A DNA stretch of 64,000 nucleotides. Source: Pseudonocardia sp. GTDB lineage: Bacteria > Actinomycetota > Actinomycetes > Mycobacteriales > Pseudonocardiaceae. The notes below the pieces were generated by a model. It saw only the letters and a list, made by a program, of their open reading frames with translations. It was not told the DNA's origin and searched no databases. The stretch is taken from NCBI RefSeq assembly GCF_025465255.1, contig NZ_JAODNI010000141.1, positions 1-64,000 on the forward strand, read 5' to 3'. Positions 8,893-17,050 of the stretch are shown here, piece after piece (position 1 is the first letter of the stretch; each line of letters begins with the position of its first letter). A program made the position numbers and the translations under genes.

Positions 8893-9462
8893 CTAGGTGA
8901 GGGCCCCGATCAGCCGGCCCGGCTTGGCGAGGATGCCCGGCAGCGCCTGGCTCGGCCGCTGCTGCTCGCCGTGCACGGCGTTGACGACGACCAGCGCCGC
9001 GGTCAGGGCCGGGATCACCCACTGCGCCGCCTTGAGCTGCCGCTGGGTCGCCGCGACCTCCGGCGTCGTGTCCACGGCGGGCTCGGTCGCGCCCTCGACG
9101 GGCACGTCCCCGGCCCCGTCGAGCTTCTTGCCCAGCACGCCGGTGTAGGCGGTGGCGCCGAGGGCGGCGGCGGTCAGTCCCGTCTTGAGGACGCTCGTCA
9201 CGCCCACCCCGCGCTGTGTCGCCACCCGGCCCTTGTTCGCCAGCAGCAGGCCGGCCGACCCCGCCAGGTGGGCGCCGATGGCGGCGAAGTTGACGGGCGT
9301 CCAGCGCGCCCACCCGGAGTTGGCGACGTGCAGCCGGCGGGTGCGTTCGGGCAGCTCCGCCGCGGCGCCGTTGATCCCGACCGCCCCGGCCAGGGAACCG
9401 CCGAACCAGGCGGCGAGGCCCAGGTCGTTCAGGCTCCGGATGATGGTGTTTCGACCCGACAC
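8893..9462 (-). CDS. conserved hypothetical four-helix membrane protein
   Basis: A 189-residue protein with hydrophobic segments near residues 12-30, 55-75, 80-105 and 150-170 and an Asp/Glu-rich loop (about 115-135) between the last two. The N-terminal SLNDLGLAAWFGGSL is characteristic of an uncharacterised actinobacterial membrane family that I recognise only by appearance. GTG at 9462 is chosen because GAGAGGAA lies just upstream; a longer frame to 9555 has no ribosome site. It precedes the YihY gene by 15 bases. No function is assigned. Confidence 0.75.
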   Translation of the reverse strand: MSGRNTIIRSLNDLGLAAWFGGSLAGAVGINGAAAELPERTRRLHVANSGWARWTPVNFAAIGAHLAGSAGLLLANKGRVATQRGVGVTSVLKTGLTAAALGATAYTGVLGKKLDGAGDVPVEGATEPAVDTTPEVAATQRQLKAAQWVIPALTAALVVVNAVHGEQQRPSQALPGILAKPGRLIGALT

Positions 9463-9523
9463 GGGGTTCCTCTCGTCGTGCGGTGGTGCTCGGTCGCCGA
9501 GGGATAGCCGCGCGGGGGCCGGT

Positions 9524-9970
9524 TCACACCCGATCCGGCCGAACCTTTTCCACACGGGCTCCCCAGTCGGCGGCGGCGTCGTCCGACCCCAGCTCGGCGA
9601 CGGCCTCCTCGACCGACGGGAAGGTGCTGAACTCGGTGAGCACCTGCCGGACCCGGACGGGCAGCAGCGTCAGCCGGCCCGCGCAGCCAGTGAGGTGGAC
9701 GCCGATCCCGGCCCGGGCCGCGGTGTGCCGGACGTGCCGGAGCGTCTCGACGGCCCCGGGCCCGAAGTGCCCGACCCCGGCCAGGTCGACCAGCAGGTGG
9801 CAGACGGTGTGCCGCGCGACGCCGACGACCCCCAGCACCTGCAGCTGCATGTCCGCCAGCCGGACCAGCCGCGCGGCCGCCTCGACCCCGAGCGCGCCGG
9901 CCACCCTGATCAGGCGGAACCCCGCCGACGGCGTCTCGACGGCGAGCTGGACCCGGTCGGGAGTACGCAT
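9524..9970 (-). CDS. STAS-domain protein (anti-sigma-factor-antagonist-like)
   Basis: A 148-residue single-domain protein with the STAS fold pattern: a strand with VAGALGVEAAARLVRL (about 25-40), the central CHLLVDLAGVGHFGPGAVET (about 62-81) and a C-terminal helix. In SpoIIAA-type antagonists the loop after the central strand holds a phosphorylatable Ser (D-x-S-G); here the loop reads DLAGVGHFGPG with no Ser, so control by phosphorylation at that site is unlikely. It could bind an anti-sigma factor of the SigB/SigF system, whose sigma gene is 25 kb away, or a different partner. ATG at 9970 is preceded by AGGAGG with a 5-base spacer. Confidence 0.72.
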   Translation of the reverse strand: MRTPDRVQLAVETPSAGFRLIRVAGALGVEAAARLVRLADMQLQVLGVVGVARHTVCHLLVDLAGVGHFGPGAVETLRHVRHTAARAGIGVHLTGCAGRLTLLPVRVRQVLTEFSTFPSVEEAVAELGSDDAAADWGARVEKVRPDRV

Positions 9971-10134
9971 GAGGACCTCCTGGACTCGCGGCGGGCCGCA
10001 CCGCCCGCGCCGTCGGGAGGAGACCCACTGACGGGGCGCTCTACACCCCCGGGTGTCGAAGGAGCGGCCAATGGGAACCAGGTCCCGGAGAGAGCCGGGG
10101 CGTAGGCCGTCGGCCGCCACGAGAGGATGCCCAG

Positions 10135-10542
10135 GTGGGACTGCTGCAGACCACCGCCCGCCGACCGGACCCCAGATCGACGAGGGACGTCGTGCTCGAC
10201 CGCGCCACCCGCGGCGTCGGCGTCGCCACGGCCGCCTACGCGATCACGACGCTCGTCCGCCCACGGGTGTTGTCCGATCCCACGGCACTCGGCTCGTCCA
10301 CGGGCGTCGCCGTGCTCGTGCGGACCGTCGGGGACCGCGACACCACGTCCGGGCTGGCCCTCGCGCTCACACCCCGGGGCCCGGCGCAGCGGCTGGCACT
10401 CCCGGTGCGGGCCGCCTCGGACGCCGGCGACGCCGTCGTCTTCGGGCTCTCGTCGCTGCCGTCGGCGGCCAGGAAGAAGGCCGTCGGGGTCGCGGCACTG
10501 TGGTCCGCGGTCAACGTGGCGCTCCTGCTCGCCCGGCGCTGA
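10135..10542 (+). CDS. conserved hypothetical small protein
   Basis: 135 residues; two moderately hydrophobic stretches (about 20-40 and 115-133, the latter GVAALWSAVNVALLLARR at the C-terminus). No family is recognised. GAGAGG lies 8 bases before the GTG start at 10135. The stop is 3 bases before the CDP-alcohol phosphatidyltransferase start, so the two genes form an operon and the small protein may be a membrane-associated partner of that enzyme. An overlapping ATG at 10127 belongs to another frame. Confidence 0.65.
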   Translation: MGLLQTTARRPDPRSTRDVVLDRATRGVGVATAAYAITTLVRPRVLSDPTALGSSTGVAVLVRTVGDRDTTSGLALALTPRGPAQRLALPVRAASDAGDAVVFGLSSLPSAARKKAVGVAALWSAVNVALLLARR

Positions 10543-10545
10543 GCC

Positions 10546-11292
10546 GTGCCGGGGACGGGCCGGGGCGACGGGCTGCGGGGCTGGGCCGAGCTGCACGGGG
10601 ACCTGACCCCGGGCGGCCCCGCGCGCGGCTGGATCCGTCTCGTCCAGGGGCTCGCGTCCACCGGGCCGGTCTCCCGGGTGCCGCCGGACGTCCTGTCGTT
10701 GGCCGGGGTCCTCGTCGCCGCGGGGGCGTGGCCCGTCGCGGCGGCCGGGGGCAGGTGTCCGCTGCTCGCGGCCGCGCTCGTGGTGCTGGCCGGGATCCTC
10801 GACGGGCTCGACGGCGCGGTCGCGCTGCGCACCGGTACCGCGCGCCCGCTCGGCGCGGTGGTCGACGCGGCCGCGGACCGGGTCGGGGACCTGCTGCTCG
10901 TCGGGGTCCTCGGCGCGCTCGGGGCCCCGCTGCCGCTGTGCGCCGGGATCGCCGCCCTGGTGATGCTGCACGAGTACGTGCGGGCCCGGGCCCAGTCCGT
11001 CGGCATGCCCGGTGTCGGCGCGGTCACGGTGGCCGAGCGGCCGACGCGGGTGATCGTCGTGGCGGTCGCGGCGCTCGGCGCGGGCACGTTCCCCGCGGGG
11101 GCGCCGTGGACCGGCTGGGGCTGGGCAGCGGTGTGCGCGCTCCTGTGGGCCGCGCTGGCCGCGGTGGGGCTCACGCAGCTGGTCGTGGCGGTGGCACGGA
11201 CCGTGCCGCCCCACTTCGGTAGTGGTCGCGGTGGTCCGGGTCACGGTGGTCCGGGTCACGGTGGTCCGGGTGGTGACGGGCCGGGCCGATGA
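10546..11292 (+). CDS. CDP-alcohol phosphatidyltransferase family protein
   Basis: A 248-residue membrane enzyme that would join a CDP-linked lipid to an alcohol. The motif runs DGLDGAVALRTGTARPLGAV then VDAAADR (about residues 86-112), retaining the metal-binding Asp residues and G-x3-D-x3-D. The usual DG-x2-AR is DG-AV-AL here, so the Arg is replaced by Leu with an Arg one position later. About six hydrophobic segments follow the family layout. The acceptor alcohol cannot be told. The C-terminal 20 residues are a Gly/Pro/His repeat created by a 15-bp tandem repeat, and the gene's last 122 bases overlap the convergent CrtI-type gene. It is translated 3 bases after the preceding small gene. 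Confidence 0.78.
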   Translation: MPGTGRGDGLRGWAELHGDLTPGGPARGWIRLVQGLASTGPVSRVPPDVLSLAGVLVAAGAWPVAAAGGRCPLLAAALVVLAGILDGLDGAVALRTGTARPLGAVVDAAADRVGDLLLVGVLGALGAPLPLCAGIAALVMLHEYVRARAQSVGMPGVGAVTVAERPTRVIVVAVAALGAGTFPAGAPWTGWGWAAVCALLWAALAAVGLTQLVVAVARTVPPHFGSGRGGPGHGGPGHGGPGGDGPGR

Positions 11293-12751
11293 GGCCGGCC
11301 ACGATCCCCGCCGAGAGCAGCACCAGCGGGAGCCCGCCCCCGGGATGCGCTGAGCCGCCGACCAGGTAGAGGCCGTCGACCGGCGAGCGGTTGGCGGGGC
11401 GGAGCATCGCCGCCCGCGCGCCGTGCGAGGCCGTCCCGTAGATCGCGCCGCCCGGCGCGCCGGTGTCCCGCTCGAGGTCGGCGGGGGTGCGGATCTCCCG
11501 CCACCGCAGCCGGTCCCGGACGTCCTCTCCCCGCACGGCCAGCGTCGCGAGGACGTGGTCCGCGTACCGCTCGCGGAGCCCGGGCGCGTCCCAGTCCACG
11601 CCCCTGCCGGGATCGTGCGGCGGGGCGTTGACCAGCACGAACCAGCCCTCCGACGCGTCGTCGGGGCGGAGCGCGGGGTCGTCCGGGGCGTGCACGTAGA
11701 TCGTCGGGTCGGCGACGGGCGCGGGCCGCCGGCCCAGGGTCGCGTCGAACTCGGCGTCGTGGTCCGCCGGGAACCAGACGCGGTGCGCGGGCCCGGGGAC
11801 GCGGCCGTCGAGGGCGAGCAGGAGCACGAACCCCGCGAGCGAGCGCGACGCCCGGCGCAGGGCCCGCCGCGGCCGTGCGGCCTCCGGCCCGGTCAGCAGG
11901 CGGCCGTAGAGGACCGAGGCGTCCGCGTTGCAGACCACGAGGTCCGCGCCCAGCGCGGTGCCGTCGGCGAGCCGCACCCCTGTCGCGCGCCCGCGCTCGG
12001 TGCGGACCTCGGCGACCTCGGAGCCGAGGTGCACCTCGACGCCGAGGTCCCGGCAGCGGGCGAGCAGCGCGTCGCCCACCGTGCGGAGCCCGCCCCGGAC
12101 GTACCAGGCGCCGAACCGCTGCTCCACGTACGGCGTCACGGACAGGACGGACGGGGTGCGCCGCGGATCGGAGCCCGAGTAGGTCGCGTACCGGTTGAAC
12201 CAGGTGCGCAGCCGCGGGTCCGGCAGGGCGGCCCGGCCCAGCCCGGCGAGCGAGCGCCACGGGGCGACCACCCGCAGGTCACGGAGCCGTCGGGACAGCC
12301 GGAGCAGGTCCCGCGGCCCGTCGAACGGCCGGCGCAGCACGGCGTCGCCGACGAGGTCCCAGAGCCGGCCGGAGCGCCGGTACAGCGCCTCCCACGCCGC
12401 CCCGGAACCGGGCCCCAGCGCCGCGTCGAGGGCGGCCGGGACCTCCGCGGGGTCGTGCGGCATGTCCAGCCGCGTCCCGTCGGCGAACCGGTACACGCAG
12501 ACCGGGTCGACGGGCACGACCTCCAGCCCGGCCGGTCCGCCGGTGTCCGCGAAGAGCTCGTCGAGCACCCGCGGGAGGGTGAGCAGGGACGGGCCGGTGT
12601 CGAAGGCGAAGCCGTCCCGCTCGTAGGTGCCGAGCTTGCCGCCGTGCGTCGCGGCACGTTCGTGCACCGCGACGGCGTGGCCCTGCGCCGCCAGCCGGGC
12701 CGCCGCGGCGAGGCCGCCGACCCCGGCGCCGATCACGATCACCCGGCTCAC
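11171..12751 (-). CDS. phytoene desaturase family protein (CrtI/CrtD-type)
   Basis: A 526-residue FAD-dependent carotenoid desaturase. It starts with the dinucleotide fold SRVIVIGAGVGGLAAAARLA, then GGKLGTYERDGFAFDTGPS (about residues 38-56), and ends with the family motif GLYLVGGSAHPGGGLPLVL (about 465-483). These enzymes insert double bonds into acyclic carotenoids in the membrane. With CruG- and CruF-like genes beside it, it may act on phytoene or on the hydroxylated end group (CrtD-like). The last 30 residues are a His/Asp/Arg repeat tail made by the 15-bp repeat. GTG at 12751 is used; a 17-bp repeat at the start duplicates candidate GTGs, but only this one is in frame. Confidence 0.85.
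   Translation of the reverse strand: MSRVIVIGAGVGGLAAAARLAAQGHAVAVHERAATHGGKLGTYERDGFAFDTGPSLLTLPRVLDELFADTGGPAGLEVVPVDPVCVYRFADGTRLDMPHDPAEVPAALDAALGPGSGAAWEALYRRSGRLWDLVGDAVLRRPFDGPRDLLRLSRRLRDLRVVAPWRSLAGLGRAALPDPRLRTWFNRYATYSGSDPRRTPSVLSVTPYVEQRFGAWYVRGGLRTVGDALLARCRDLGVEVHLGSEVAEVRTERGRATGVRLADGTALGADLVVCNADASVLYGRLLTGPEAARPRRALRRASRSLAGFVLLLALDGRVPGPAHRVWFPADHDAEFDATLGRRPAPVADPTIYVHAPDDPALRPDDASEGWFVLVNAPPHDPGRGVDWDAPGLRERYADHVLATLAVRGEDVRDRLRWREIRTPADLERDTGAPGGAIYGTASHGARAAMLRPANRSPVDGLYLVGGSAHPGGGLPLVLLSAGIVAGLIGPARHHPDHRDPDHRDPDHRDHYRSGAARSVPPPRPAA
11230..11271. repeat. 15-bp tandem repeat in two overlapping gene ends
   Basis: The unit GGTGGTCCGGGTCAC occurs twice perfectly (11230-11244, 11245-11259) and a third time partly (11260-11271). 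On the plus strand it encodes GGPGH repeats at the end of the CDP-alcohol phosphatidyltransferase; on the minus strand it encodes DHRDP repeats at the end of the CrtI-type protein. A 15-bp unit keeps both frames open. Confidence 0.85.
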
Positions 12752-12785
12752 CGGTCCACCGTCCTCACCGGTCCACCGTCCTCAC
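12747..12785. repeat. 17-bp tandem repeat at a gene junction
   Basis: CTCACCGGTCCACCGTC occurs at 12747-12763 and 12764-12780, followed by the first five bases of a third copy. It bridges the stop of the CruG-like gene and the GTG start of the CrtI-type gene. Each copy carries a GTG in minus orientation, but 17 bp is not a multiple of three, so only the downstream GTG (12751) opens the CrtI frame. Confidence 0.85.
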
Positions 12786-13903
12786 AGGGCGCGCCCCTTC
12801 CAAGTCAGCGTGCCCGCGCGCCGCCCGGCCCAGGACGATGCGAGCAGGCCCAGCAGCGTCAGGACCGAGACCGGGTGCGCGGCCGCGTCCGGCCACACCC
12901 GTCCCCCGGTGCGGCGCGCCGCGAGCACCCGGCCGACGACGCCGGCGCCGTACCCGAGCAGCCCGGCCCGGGACCCGCGCAGCGCGGCCAGCGCCGGGAC
13001 GACGTAGACCAGCGCCAGCAGCGCCGCCACGGCGGCCGACGCGCCGGGGCCGCCGAACGCCCTCCACAGGGACTTCCGGTACCCGGCGGCGAGTTCAGCC
13101 CAGCCGTCGTACATCCGGCAGGTGGCGATGCGGGAGCCGTCCGCGACGCCGGTCCGCCCGCCCGCCCGGCGGACGGCCCGGGCGAGCGCGAGGTCGTCCA
13201 GGACCTCCCCGGCCACGGCCCCGAACCCGCCGGCGGCGGCGAGCGCGCCGGAGTCGACCAGGAGGAACTGGCCGTTGGCCGCGACCAGCGAGGGCCGCCG
13301 GGACCGCTCGGCCACCCCCAGCGGCAGGCTCACCAGCCACGACCAGGCCAGGAGCGGCTGCACCAGGCGGGTGGCCGGGCCGTCGGCGAGCTGGCGGGGC
13401 CACGGGCAGAGCAGCGCGAACCCACCGTCGCGCAGGACGGCCACCGCGGCGGCGACGGCCCGCGGCGCGAGCACGACGTCCGCGTCGACGAACACCAGTA
13501 TCCGGCCGGTCGCGGCGGCGGCGAGCTGCGCGCACGCGTGCGGTTTGCCCAGGACGCCCACGGGCGGTGGTGCGCCCCGCAGGACCCGCAGGCGGGGATC
13601 GGCCCCGGCGACGTGCTCGACCAGCGCGGCCGTGCCGTCCGTGGAGCCGTCGTCGAGGACGAGCACCTCCAGGTTCGGCACGCCCGTCTGGGCGAGGAGC
13701 GAGCGGACGGTCGGCGCGATCCGGTGCGCCTCGTCGCGGGCGGGGACGAGCACGGACACGCGCTCCCGGACGGGCGGCGGAGCGGCCGGCGGGACCCGGA
13801 GGCGGCGGAGGTTGAGCAGCTCGTGGAGGGTCCCGGCCACGGCGAGGCCGGCCCCGGCCCGCACCGCGCGGCGCACGATCCGGGCCGTCCACGACTCGAT
13901 CAT
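12782..13903 (-). CDS. family 2 glycosyltransferase, CruG-like
   Basis: A 373-residue GT2 enzyme: one N-terminal membrane segment, then SVLVPARDEAHRIAPTVRSL (about 52-71) for the nucleotide-sugar fold, LVLDDGSTDGT (about 80), FVDADV as the DxD metal site (about 137), a GEVLDDLALA acceptor region (about 228) and two C-terminal membrane segments. It lies head-to-head with a CruF-like gene; in cyanobacteria CruF and CruG are neighbours and make and glycosylate the 1'-hydroxyl of carotenoids. A role as carotenoid glycosyltransferase is therefore inferred. The CrtI-type gene follows after 30 bases. ATG at 13903 has a TAGTAT box 8 bases upstream and no ribosome site. Confidence 0.75.
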   Translation of the reverse strand: MIESWTARIVRRAVRAGAGLAVAGTLHELLNLRRLRVPPAAPPPVRERVSVLVPARDEAHRIAPTVRSLLAQTGVPNLEVLVLDDGSTDGTAALVEHVAGADPRLRVLRGAPPPVGVLGKPHACAQLAAAATGRILVFVDADVVLAPRAVAAAVAVLRDGGFALLCPWPRQLADGPATRLVQPLLAWSWLVSLPLGVAERSRRPSLVAANGQFLLVDSGALAAAGGFGAVAGEVLDDLALARAVRRAGGRTGVADGSRIATCRMYDGWAELAAGYRKSLWRAFGGPGASAAVAALLALVYVVPALAALRGSRAGLLGYGAGVVGRVLAARRTGGRVWPDAAAHPVSVLTLLGLLASSWAGRRAGTLTWKGRAL

Positions 13904-13911
13904 CGCGGCAG

Positions 13912-13917
13912 ATACTA
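13912..13917 (-). promoter_or_regulatory. TAGTAT -10 box, probable leaderless start
   Basis: Read on the minus strand, TAGTAT ends 8 bases before the ATG at 13903 of the CruG-like gene. This would place the mRNA 5' end at or next to the ATG. It would drive the glycosyltransferase and the CrtI-type gene behind it. Confidence 0.5.
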
Positions 13918-14060
13918 GACGGGAACGGCTCCGGCGGCGCGGCGACGACGATCGCGCCGAACCCGGGCCACACGGGGAAACGAGGGGGTTTCGGCGCGCC
14001 CCGGACGGGGACCTTGCGGTGTGCCGGGTCACCGGGTACGCCGCGCCGAAGGGTTCCGCC

Positions 14061-14882
14061 ATGCTCCGTCGCTCCCCCGCCCTGCGCCGCGGCCGGCTCG
14101 ACCGGACGGCGTGGACGCTGGTCGGCGCGGCGGTGCTGACCCAGATCCTGTACCCGCTGACCCCGGGGGCGCTGCTCGTCGTGCCGACCGTGGTGTCCGT
14201 GGTGATCTTCGCGGCGGCGTCGCTCATCGACGCCACCCGCCTGCACGGGGCCCGCGGCACCGTGGTCCTGCTCGTCGTGGCCGGGGGCGGCGGCCTCGCG
14301 GCGGAGGCCGTGGGCGTGGCCACCGGCCTCCCGTTCGGCGCCTACGCCTACACCGGCACCCTCGGCGCGGAGCTGTTCGACGTCCCGGTGATCGTGCCGC
14401 TGGCGTGGATCATGATGGCCTGGCCGGCGCTCGTCGTGGGCCGGACGCTGGTGGCGTCACCGGCATCGATCGCCGCGGTCGGCGGGATCGCGCTCGCGGC
14501 CTGGGACGTCTTCCTCGACCCGCAGATGGTCGACGCCGGGCACTGGCGGTGGACGCACCCGTCGCCCTCGCTGCCCCTCGTCCCGGGCATCCCGCTGAGC
14601 AACTACGCCGGCTGGCTGGTGGTGTCCGTCCTGATGATCACCGCGCTGGACCGGCTGCTCGGGCGGCGCCCGGGCGGTGCGCCCCCGTCCGGTCCGGCGG
14701 CCGCGCTGTACCTGTGGGTGTACGGCTCGTCCGTCCTCGCGCACCTCGCGTTCTTCGGGCTGCCCGGATCCGCGCTGGTGGGAGGCGTCCTGATGGGGCT
14801 CGTGGCCGTGCCGTTCGCCCGCGTCGTGCGGCGTGCCGGTCTCCCGGCCGTCCGCGGCTCCGACGACCGGCGGGCGCGCTGA
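14061..14882 (+). CDS. carotenoid biosynthesis protein, CruF-like (DUF422) hydratase
   Basis: A 273-residue polytopic membrane protein with seven or eight hydrophobic segments. Diagnostic stretches are GLPFGAYAYTGTLGAELFD (about 92-110), VPLAWIMMAWPALVV, AWDVFLDPQMVDAGHWRW (about 150-167) and PLSNYAGWL (about 182), all typical of the CruF/bisanhydrobacterioruberin-hydratase family, which adds water across the terminal double bond of acyclic carotenoid ends. The hydroxyl made this way is the target of CruG-type glycosyltransferases, the divergent neighbour. GAAGGG precedes ATG 14061. A GGGTAC at 14034-14039 could be a promoter element. No signal peptide. Confidence 0.8.
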   Translation: MLRRSPALRRGRLDRTAWTLVGAAVLTQILYPLTPGALLVVPTVVSVVIFAAASLIDATRLHGARGTVVLLVVAGGGGLAAEAVGVATGLPFGAYAYTGTLGAELFDVPVIVPLAWIMMAWPALVVGRTLVASPASIAAVGGIALAAWDVFLDPQMVDAGHWRWTHPSPSLPLVPGIPLSNYAGWLVVSVLMITALDRLLGRRPGGAPPSGPAAALYLWVYGSSVLAHLAFFGLPGSALVGGVLMGLVAVPFARVVRRAGLPAVRGSDDRRAR

Positions 14883-14886
14883 CGCG

Positions 14887-15225
14887 CTACCGGGGCTCCG
14901 CCGCGCGGCGCCGCCGGACCACCACCGCCACGACGATCGCGACGACGGCCGCCGCGACCGCGGCGCGCACGGCGCCCGCGCCCCCGGCCTTCCGTGCGGC
15001 GGTGCGGAGCCGGGCCGGGACGTCGAGCCGCGAGGTGAGCTCGTCCAGGGTCTCGCCGAGCTCCTCGCGGACCTGCTCGATCTCCTGCACCCGGTCGTCC
15101 TGCATGGCCTCGACCTCGCGCTCCACCTCGGCCCGGAGCTCCTTCGACGAAGTCTCCGTCCCGTCGACGACCGGACGGTCCGGGGACAGGCCGCCCGGCT
15201 CCTCGTTCTCCGCGTGCGTGCTCAT
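14887..15225 (-). CDS. DUF3618-type membrane-anchored protein
   Basis: 112 residues: an acidic N-terminal half, then REELGETLDELTSRLDVPAR (about residues 57-76), the short helical DUF3618 motif, and a C-terminal membrane helix AAVAAAVVAIVVAVVV followed by RRRR. The expected topology is a cytoplasmic coiled helix anchored by its C-terminus. The function of the family is unknown, although members often occur with phage-shock or envelope-stress membrane proteins. ATG at 15225 follows GAGAGGAA. The stop is 4 bases from the convergent CruF-like stop. Confidence 0.8.
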   Translation of the reverse strand: MSTHAENEEPGGLSPDRPVVDGTETSSKELRAEVEREVEAMQDDRVQEIEQVREELGETLDELTSRLDVPARLRTAARKAGGAGAVRAAVAAAVVAIVVAVVVRRRRAAEPR

Positions 15226-15319
15226 GGCTGGTGTTCCTCTCGACGGGCCGGACCGGCCGTGTGCCGGGGGATCACCGTTTTCGGTGCCGGTCAACCCTCC
15301 GGGCCCGACCGCCCCCGCC

Positions 15320-16903
15320 TCACCAGCGGTTGCGGCGCCGGTCCCGCCACGGCCGCCCGTCCGGGTCGTAGACGAGGCGGTAGACGGGTGCGGCCCACAG
15401 CTTCGTGTGCAGCGGCAGGTGCTCCGGCCGGTGCGGGCGCAGCTGCCCCGGGGGCCGCGGCCCGGCCCGGCCGCCGTCGTGCCAGGCGTCGAGCGCGCGG
15501 GCCGCGGACTCCATGACCGCGACGGCGCCCTCCGGGCTCACCAGGTCGGCGTCGTCGCCGGGGCCGCGGTCGAGGTGGTGGCGCATCAGCTCGAGGCGCA
15601 GGTCCCGGGCGAACCGGCGGGCCCCGTCGCCGAGGCCGCCGGGATCGGCCGGCTCGCGCCCGTCGGGCCGCTCGTCCAGCACCGCGGCGGTCAGCTCGCT
15701 GTCGTGGCTCCACGAGCGGCGGTTGAGGTTGGCGCTGCCGACGGCCGCCCACACGTCGTCCATCACGGCGACCTTCGCGTGCACGTAGACGGGCGTGCCG
15801 CAGTGGCTCTCCAGGTCGAAGACGTGTACCCGGTCCGCCGCCGCCCGGCGGCAGACCTCGAGCGCCTCGAGCCGGCCGACCTGGTTCGGCGGCAGCGCCA
15901 GCCGGCCGTCGACGTCCGGATGCCGCGGGACGACCACCACGACGTGCAGGTCCCGGCTCCGCTCCAACGCGGCGGCGAGCAGGCGGGCGATGTGCGGGGA
16001 CCACATGTACTGGTCCTGCAGGTAGACCAGCCGCCGGGCCCGCCGCAGGGCCTTCGCGTACCCGCGGGCCACGGACCGCTCCCCCTTCGGCGCGAACGGG
16101 TAGCCGGGCCGGGTCGACGGGTACGTGCGCAGCGCCTGCACGGACATCTCGCCCGCGGGCTCCGGGTCCGGCCCCTGCTCCGGGAGCGGTTCAGCCACCG
16201 TGTCCGCCCGGTCGAGCGCGTCGCGGATCCGGGCGATCGGCGAGTGCAGGTCGAGCGGGCGCGGGTCGTTCCACCGCTCCCGGAACACCGCGTCGAACAT
16301 CCCGACGGCGGGACCCCGCACCTCGAGCTGGGCGTCGTGCCACGGCGGGTGCTCGCCGTACACCTTCGCCATCGGCACGGGCTGCGGGTCCCCGAGGTGC
16401 CTCGCGTCGTCCCGGCGTGAGTGGCACAGGTCGATGCCACCGACGAACACCACGTCGCGGTCGGGGTCGCCGGGCCGGCGCAGCACGACCAGCTTCTGGT
16501 GGTGCGAGCCCGCCCGGCGCACGCGCTGGTCCAGCAGCACCTCGCCGCCGGCCTCGCGGACCTCGTCGCCGAGCCGGCGGTTCTCCTCCTCGCTGTAGGA
16601 CAGCTCGTCGGAGTGCGAGCGCCACATGAGTCCCTTGACGACGACCCCGCGGCGCGCCGCATCGCCGAACAGCTGGGCCACCGTGGGGCCGTCGGGGGTC
16701 AGCAGCTCGTCGGCGTCGCCGCGCCAGTCCGTGAAGAAGAGCTGGTCCCCGCGCCCCAGCTCCGGGACCTCCTCCGCGAGCCGCGCGAAGTACGTCGCAC
16801 CGTCGACGAGCGGCCGTACGTCGTTACCGGCGCACCAGGCCGGCAGCCTGCAGGCAGCGTTGTCCCGTTCCCGCGTCGTCAGGAACCACTGGTCGAGGTC
16901 CAC
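15320..16903 (-). CDS. phospholipase D family protein
   Basis: A 527-residue cytoplasmic PLD-superfamily enzyme with both HKD motifs: HHQKLVVLRRPGDPDRDVVF (near residue 135) and VHAKVAVMDDVWAAVGSANL (near 375), each with the H-x-K and the following GSAN/GGID strand. Such enzymes cleave or transfer phosphodiesters, acting on phospholipids, cardiolipin precursors or nucleic acids; no signal peptide is seen, so a membrane-surface role inside the cell is likelier than secretion. GTG at 16903 is chosen because GAGAGG lies 5 bases upstream; a second GTG at 16909 overlaps that site. The gene is divergent from the endonuclease/phosphatase remnant. Confidence 0.88.
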   Translation of the reverse strand: MDLDQWFLTTRERDNAACRLPAWCAGNDVRPLVDGATYFARLAEEVPELGRGDQLFFTDWRGDADELLTPDGPTVAQLFGDAARRGVVVKGLMWRSHSDELSYSEEENRRLGDEVREAGGEVLLDQRVRRAGSHHQKLVVLRRPGDPDRDVVFVGGIDLCHSRRDDARHLGDPQPVPMAKVYGEHPPWHDAQLEVRGPAVGMFDAVFRERWNDPRPLDLHSPIARIRDALDRADTVAEPLPEQGPDPEPAGEMSVQALRTYPSTRPGYPFAPKGERSVARGYAKALRRARRLVYLQDQYMWSPHIARLLAAALERSRDLHVVVVVPRHPDVDGRLALPPNQVGRLEALEVCRRAAADRVHVFDLESHCGTPVYVHAKVAVMDDVWAAVGSANLNRRSWSHDSELTAAVLDERPDGREPADPGGLGDGARRFARDLRLELMRHHLDRGPGDDADLVSPEGAVAVMESAARALDAWHDGGRAGPRPPGQLRPHRPEHLPLHTKLWAAPVYRLVYDPDGRPWRDRRRNRW

Positions 16904-17050
16904 ACTCACCTCTCGGGGCCGGGCGGTGCGGCACTGTCCGATCACGAGCCGCGGAGGCGGACGCTACCGACGGAAGCGGCAATTCGCTCGATGCCTCCGT
17001 CACGGGACGCACACGGCCGCCGGCTCGCCGGGCCGCGATCTGCTCACGGC

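Noticed and set aside
13122..14060. Plus-strand frame upstream of the CruF-like ATG
   Set aside because: It is antisense to the CruG-like gene; the ATG at 14061 with GAAGGG upstream begins the family-like protein.
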